Shown piece by piece: positions 63,437-64,000 of a stretch of 64,000 nucleotides of DNA. The position numbers and the translations under genes are program-made. Under the pieces are notes generated by a model. The model had not been told where the DNA came from. It worked only from the letters and a program-made list of their open reading frames with translations, and did not search any database. The stretch spans positions 930,001 through 994,000 of the forward strand of contig NZ_JFGT01000002.1 of assembly GCF_000599885.1 (NCBI RefSeq). The letters are read 5' to 3'. This stretch comes from Pantoea sp. IMH (lineage in GTDB: Bacteria > Pseudomonadota > Gammaproteobacteria > Enterobacterales > Enterobacteriaceae). Positions within the stretch are counted from its first letter, which is position 1. Each line of letters starts with the position of its first letter.

Positions 63437-64000
63437 TTATGCAGCCTCTTCATCCCGGTATTTAAAGGTGAAGAGGAAAAGAATGGCGATCGCCGCCGCT
63501 GCGACGGCGGGGATCCACCAGAAAGTCGCCCAGTTTTCTGCCGTAGGCTGTCCGGCAATCAATTTGTTGTAGAGCGCGCCGGAGATCTGCGAACCCAGCA
63601 GCATGCCGATGCCGTAGGTAAACATCACCACCATGCTTTGCGCCTGGCCTTTCACCTTCTCGCCAGCGATGCGGTCGGTGTAGATAAATCCCACCACAAA
63701 GAAGAAATCGTAGCAGACGCCGTGCAGCAGAATGCCGAGGTAAATAAGCGCCCGCCCTTCATCACCCATACCGGAGGCGAACAGCGCATAGCGAACAAAC
63801 CAGGCGCACATCCCGACCAGCAGCATGTATTTCACGCCGAGCCGCCGGAACAGCAGCGGGATCACCAGCATGAAAAAGATTTCCGACATCTGTCCGAAGG
63901 ACATCACGGTGCTGACGTTCTCCACGCCAGCGTCCGCCAGCCATGACGCGGTATAGGCATAATATGTCCCCAGCGGAACAGAGATCAGCGTGGCGCAGAG
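63437..64000 (-). CDS. NupG/XapB/YegT-like MFS permease (partial, N-terminus off window)
   Basis: C-terminal 188 codons of a 12-helix transporter; the 5' part runs past the right edge, and the reading frame stays open to base 64000. Helices with YMLLVGMCAWFVRYALF, YLGILLHGVCYDFFFVVGF, YGIGMLLGSQISGALYN and WWIPAVAAAAIAILFLF resemble the nucleoside-proton symporter family. In metabolic clusters of Gfo/Idh and TIM-barrel genes such permeases often carry sugars or glycosides rather than nucleosides. It is the first visible gene of the operon. Confidence 0.88.
   Translation of the reverse strand, partial: LCATLISVPLGTYYAYTASWLADAGVENVSTVMSFGQMSEIFFMLVIPLLFRRLGVKYMLLVGMCAWFVRYALFASGMGDEGRALIYLGILLHGVCYDFFFVVGFIYTDRIAGEKVKGQAQSMVVMFTYGIGMLLGSQISGALYNKLIAGQPTAENWATFWWIPAVAAAAIAILFLFTFKYRDEEAA

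Overview
The window is an enterobacterial chromosome segment of moderately high GC. Nearly every protein aligns almost residue for residue with E. coli from memory, and the gene order copies the E. coli accA-to-hpt region in inverted orientation. The extra genes at the right end and some missing E. coli neighbours (yadS, the yadN-yadC fimbrial operon, yadE, yadI, gcd) point to a non-Escherichia member of Enterobacterales. An Erwiniaceae genus such as Pantoea or Erwinia is my guess, not a proven placement.

Layout, left to right. (1) 1-21.3 kb, all on the minus strand: rpsB-tsf, pyrH, frr, dxr, then uppS-cdsA-rseP-bamA-skp-lpxD-fabZ-lpxA-lpxB-rnhB-dnaE-accA and the 5' part of ldcC. This supplies ribosomal protein S2 and EF-Ts, UMP kinase, ribosome recycling, isoprenoid and undecaprenyl synthesis, phospholipid synthesis, outer-membrane biogenesis, lipid A synthesis, DNA polymerase III alpha and malonyl-CoA synthesis. 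(2) 21.6-26.8 kb, plus strand: map, glnD, dapD, yaeH. (3) 26.9-35.4 kb: cdaR, degP with a sigma-E type promoter, and dgt on minus; mtnN-btuF and a small unrecognised secreted protein on plus; erpA and clcA on minus. (4) 35.6-48.2 kb: hemL on plus; the Fur-type fhuACDB ferrichrome uptake operon, mrcB and hrpB on minus. (5) 48.3-55.3 kb, plus strand: thpR, sfsA, dksA, gluQ, pcnB (ATT start), folK, panB, panC, panD. (6) 55.5-58.7 kb: the yadGH ABC exporter (minus), can (plus), hpt (minus). (7) 58.8-64 kb is the accessory end: a PLP-dependent cystathionine gamma-synthase-family enzyme, then a minus-strand cluster of a NupG-like MFS permease (cut by the window edge), a TIM-barrel isomerase, a Gfo/Idh/MocA dehydrogenase and a LacI-type regulator. 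That cluster looks like a complete small carbohydrate or polyol utilisation unit of unknown substrate.

No tRNA, rRNA, insertion sequence, prophage or CRISPR array was seen. Most of the window is conserved housekeeping DNA. The points most worth a second look are the terminal sugar cluster, the orphan secreted protein in the yadS position, the AUU start of pcnB, the promoter and hairpin between lpxD and fabZ, and the structured leaders of rpsB and dapD.

Identifications come from remembered family sequences. No database search was run.
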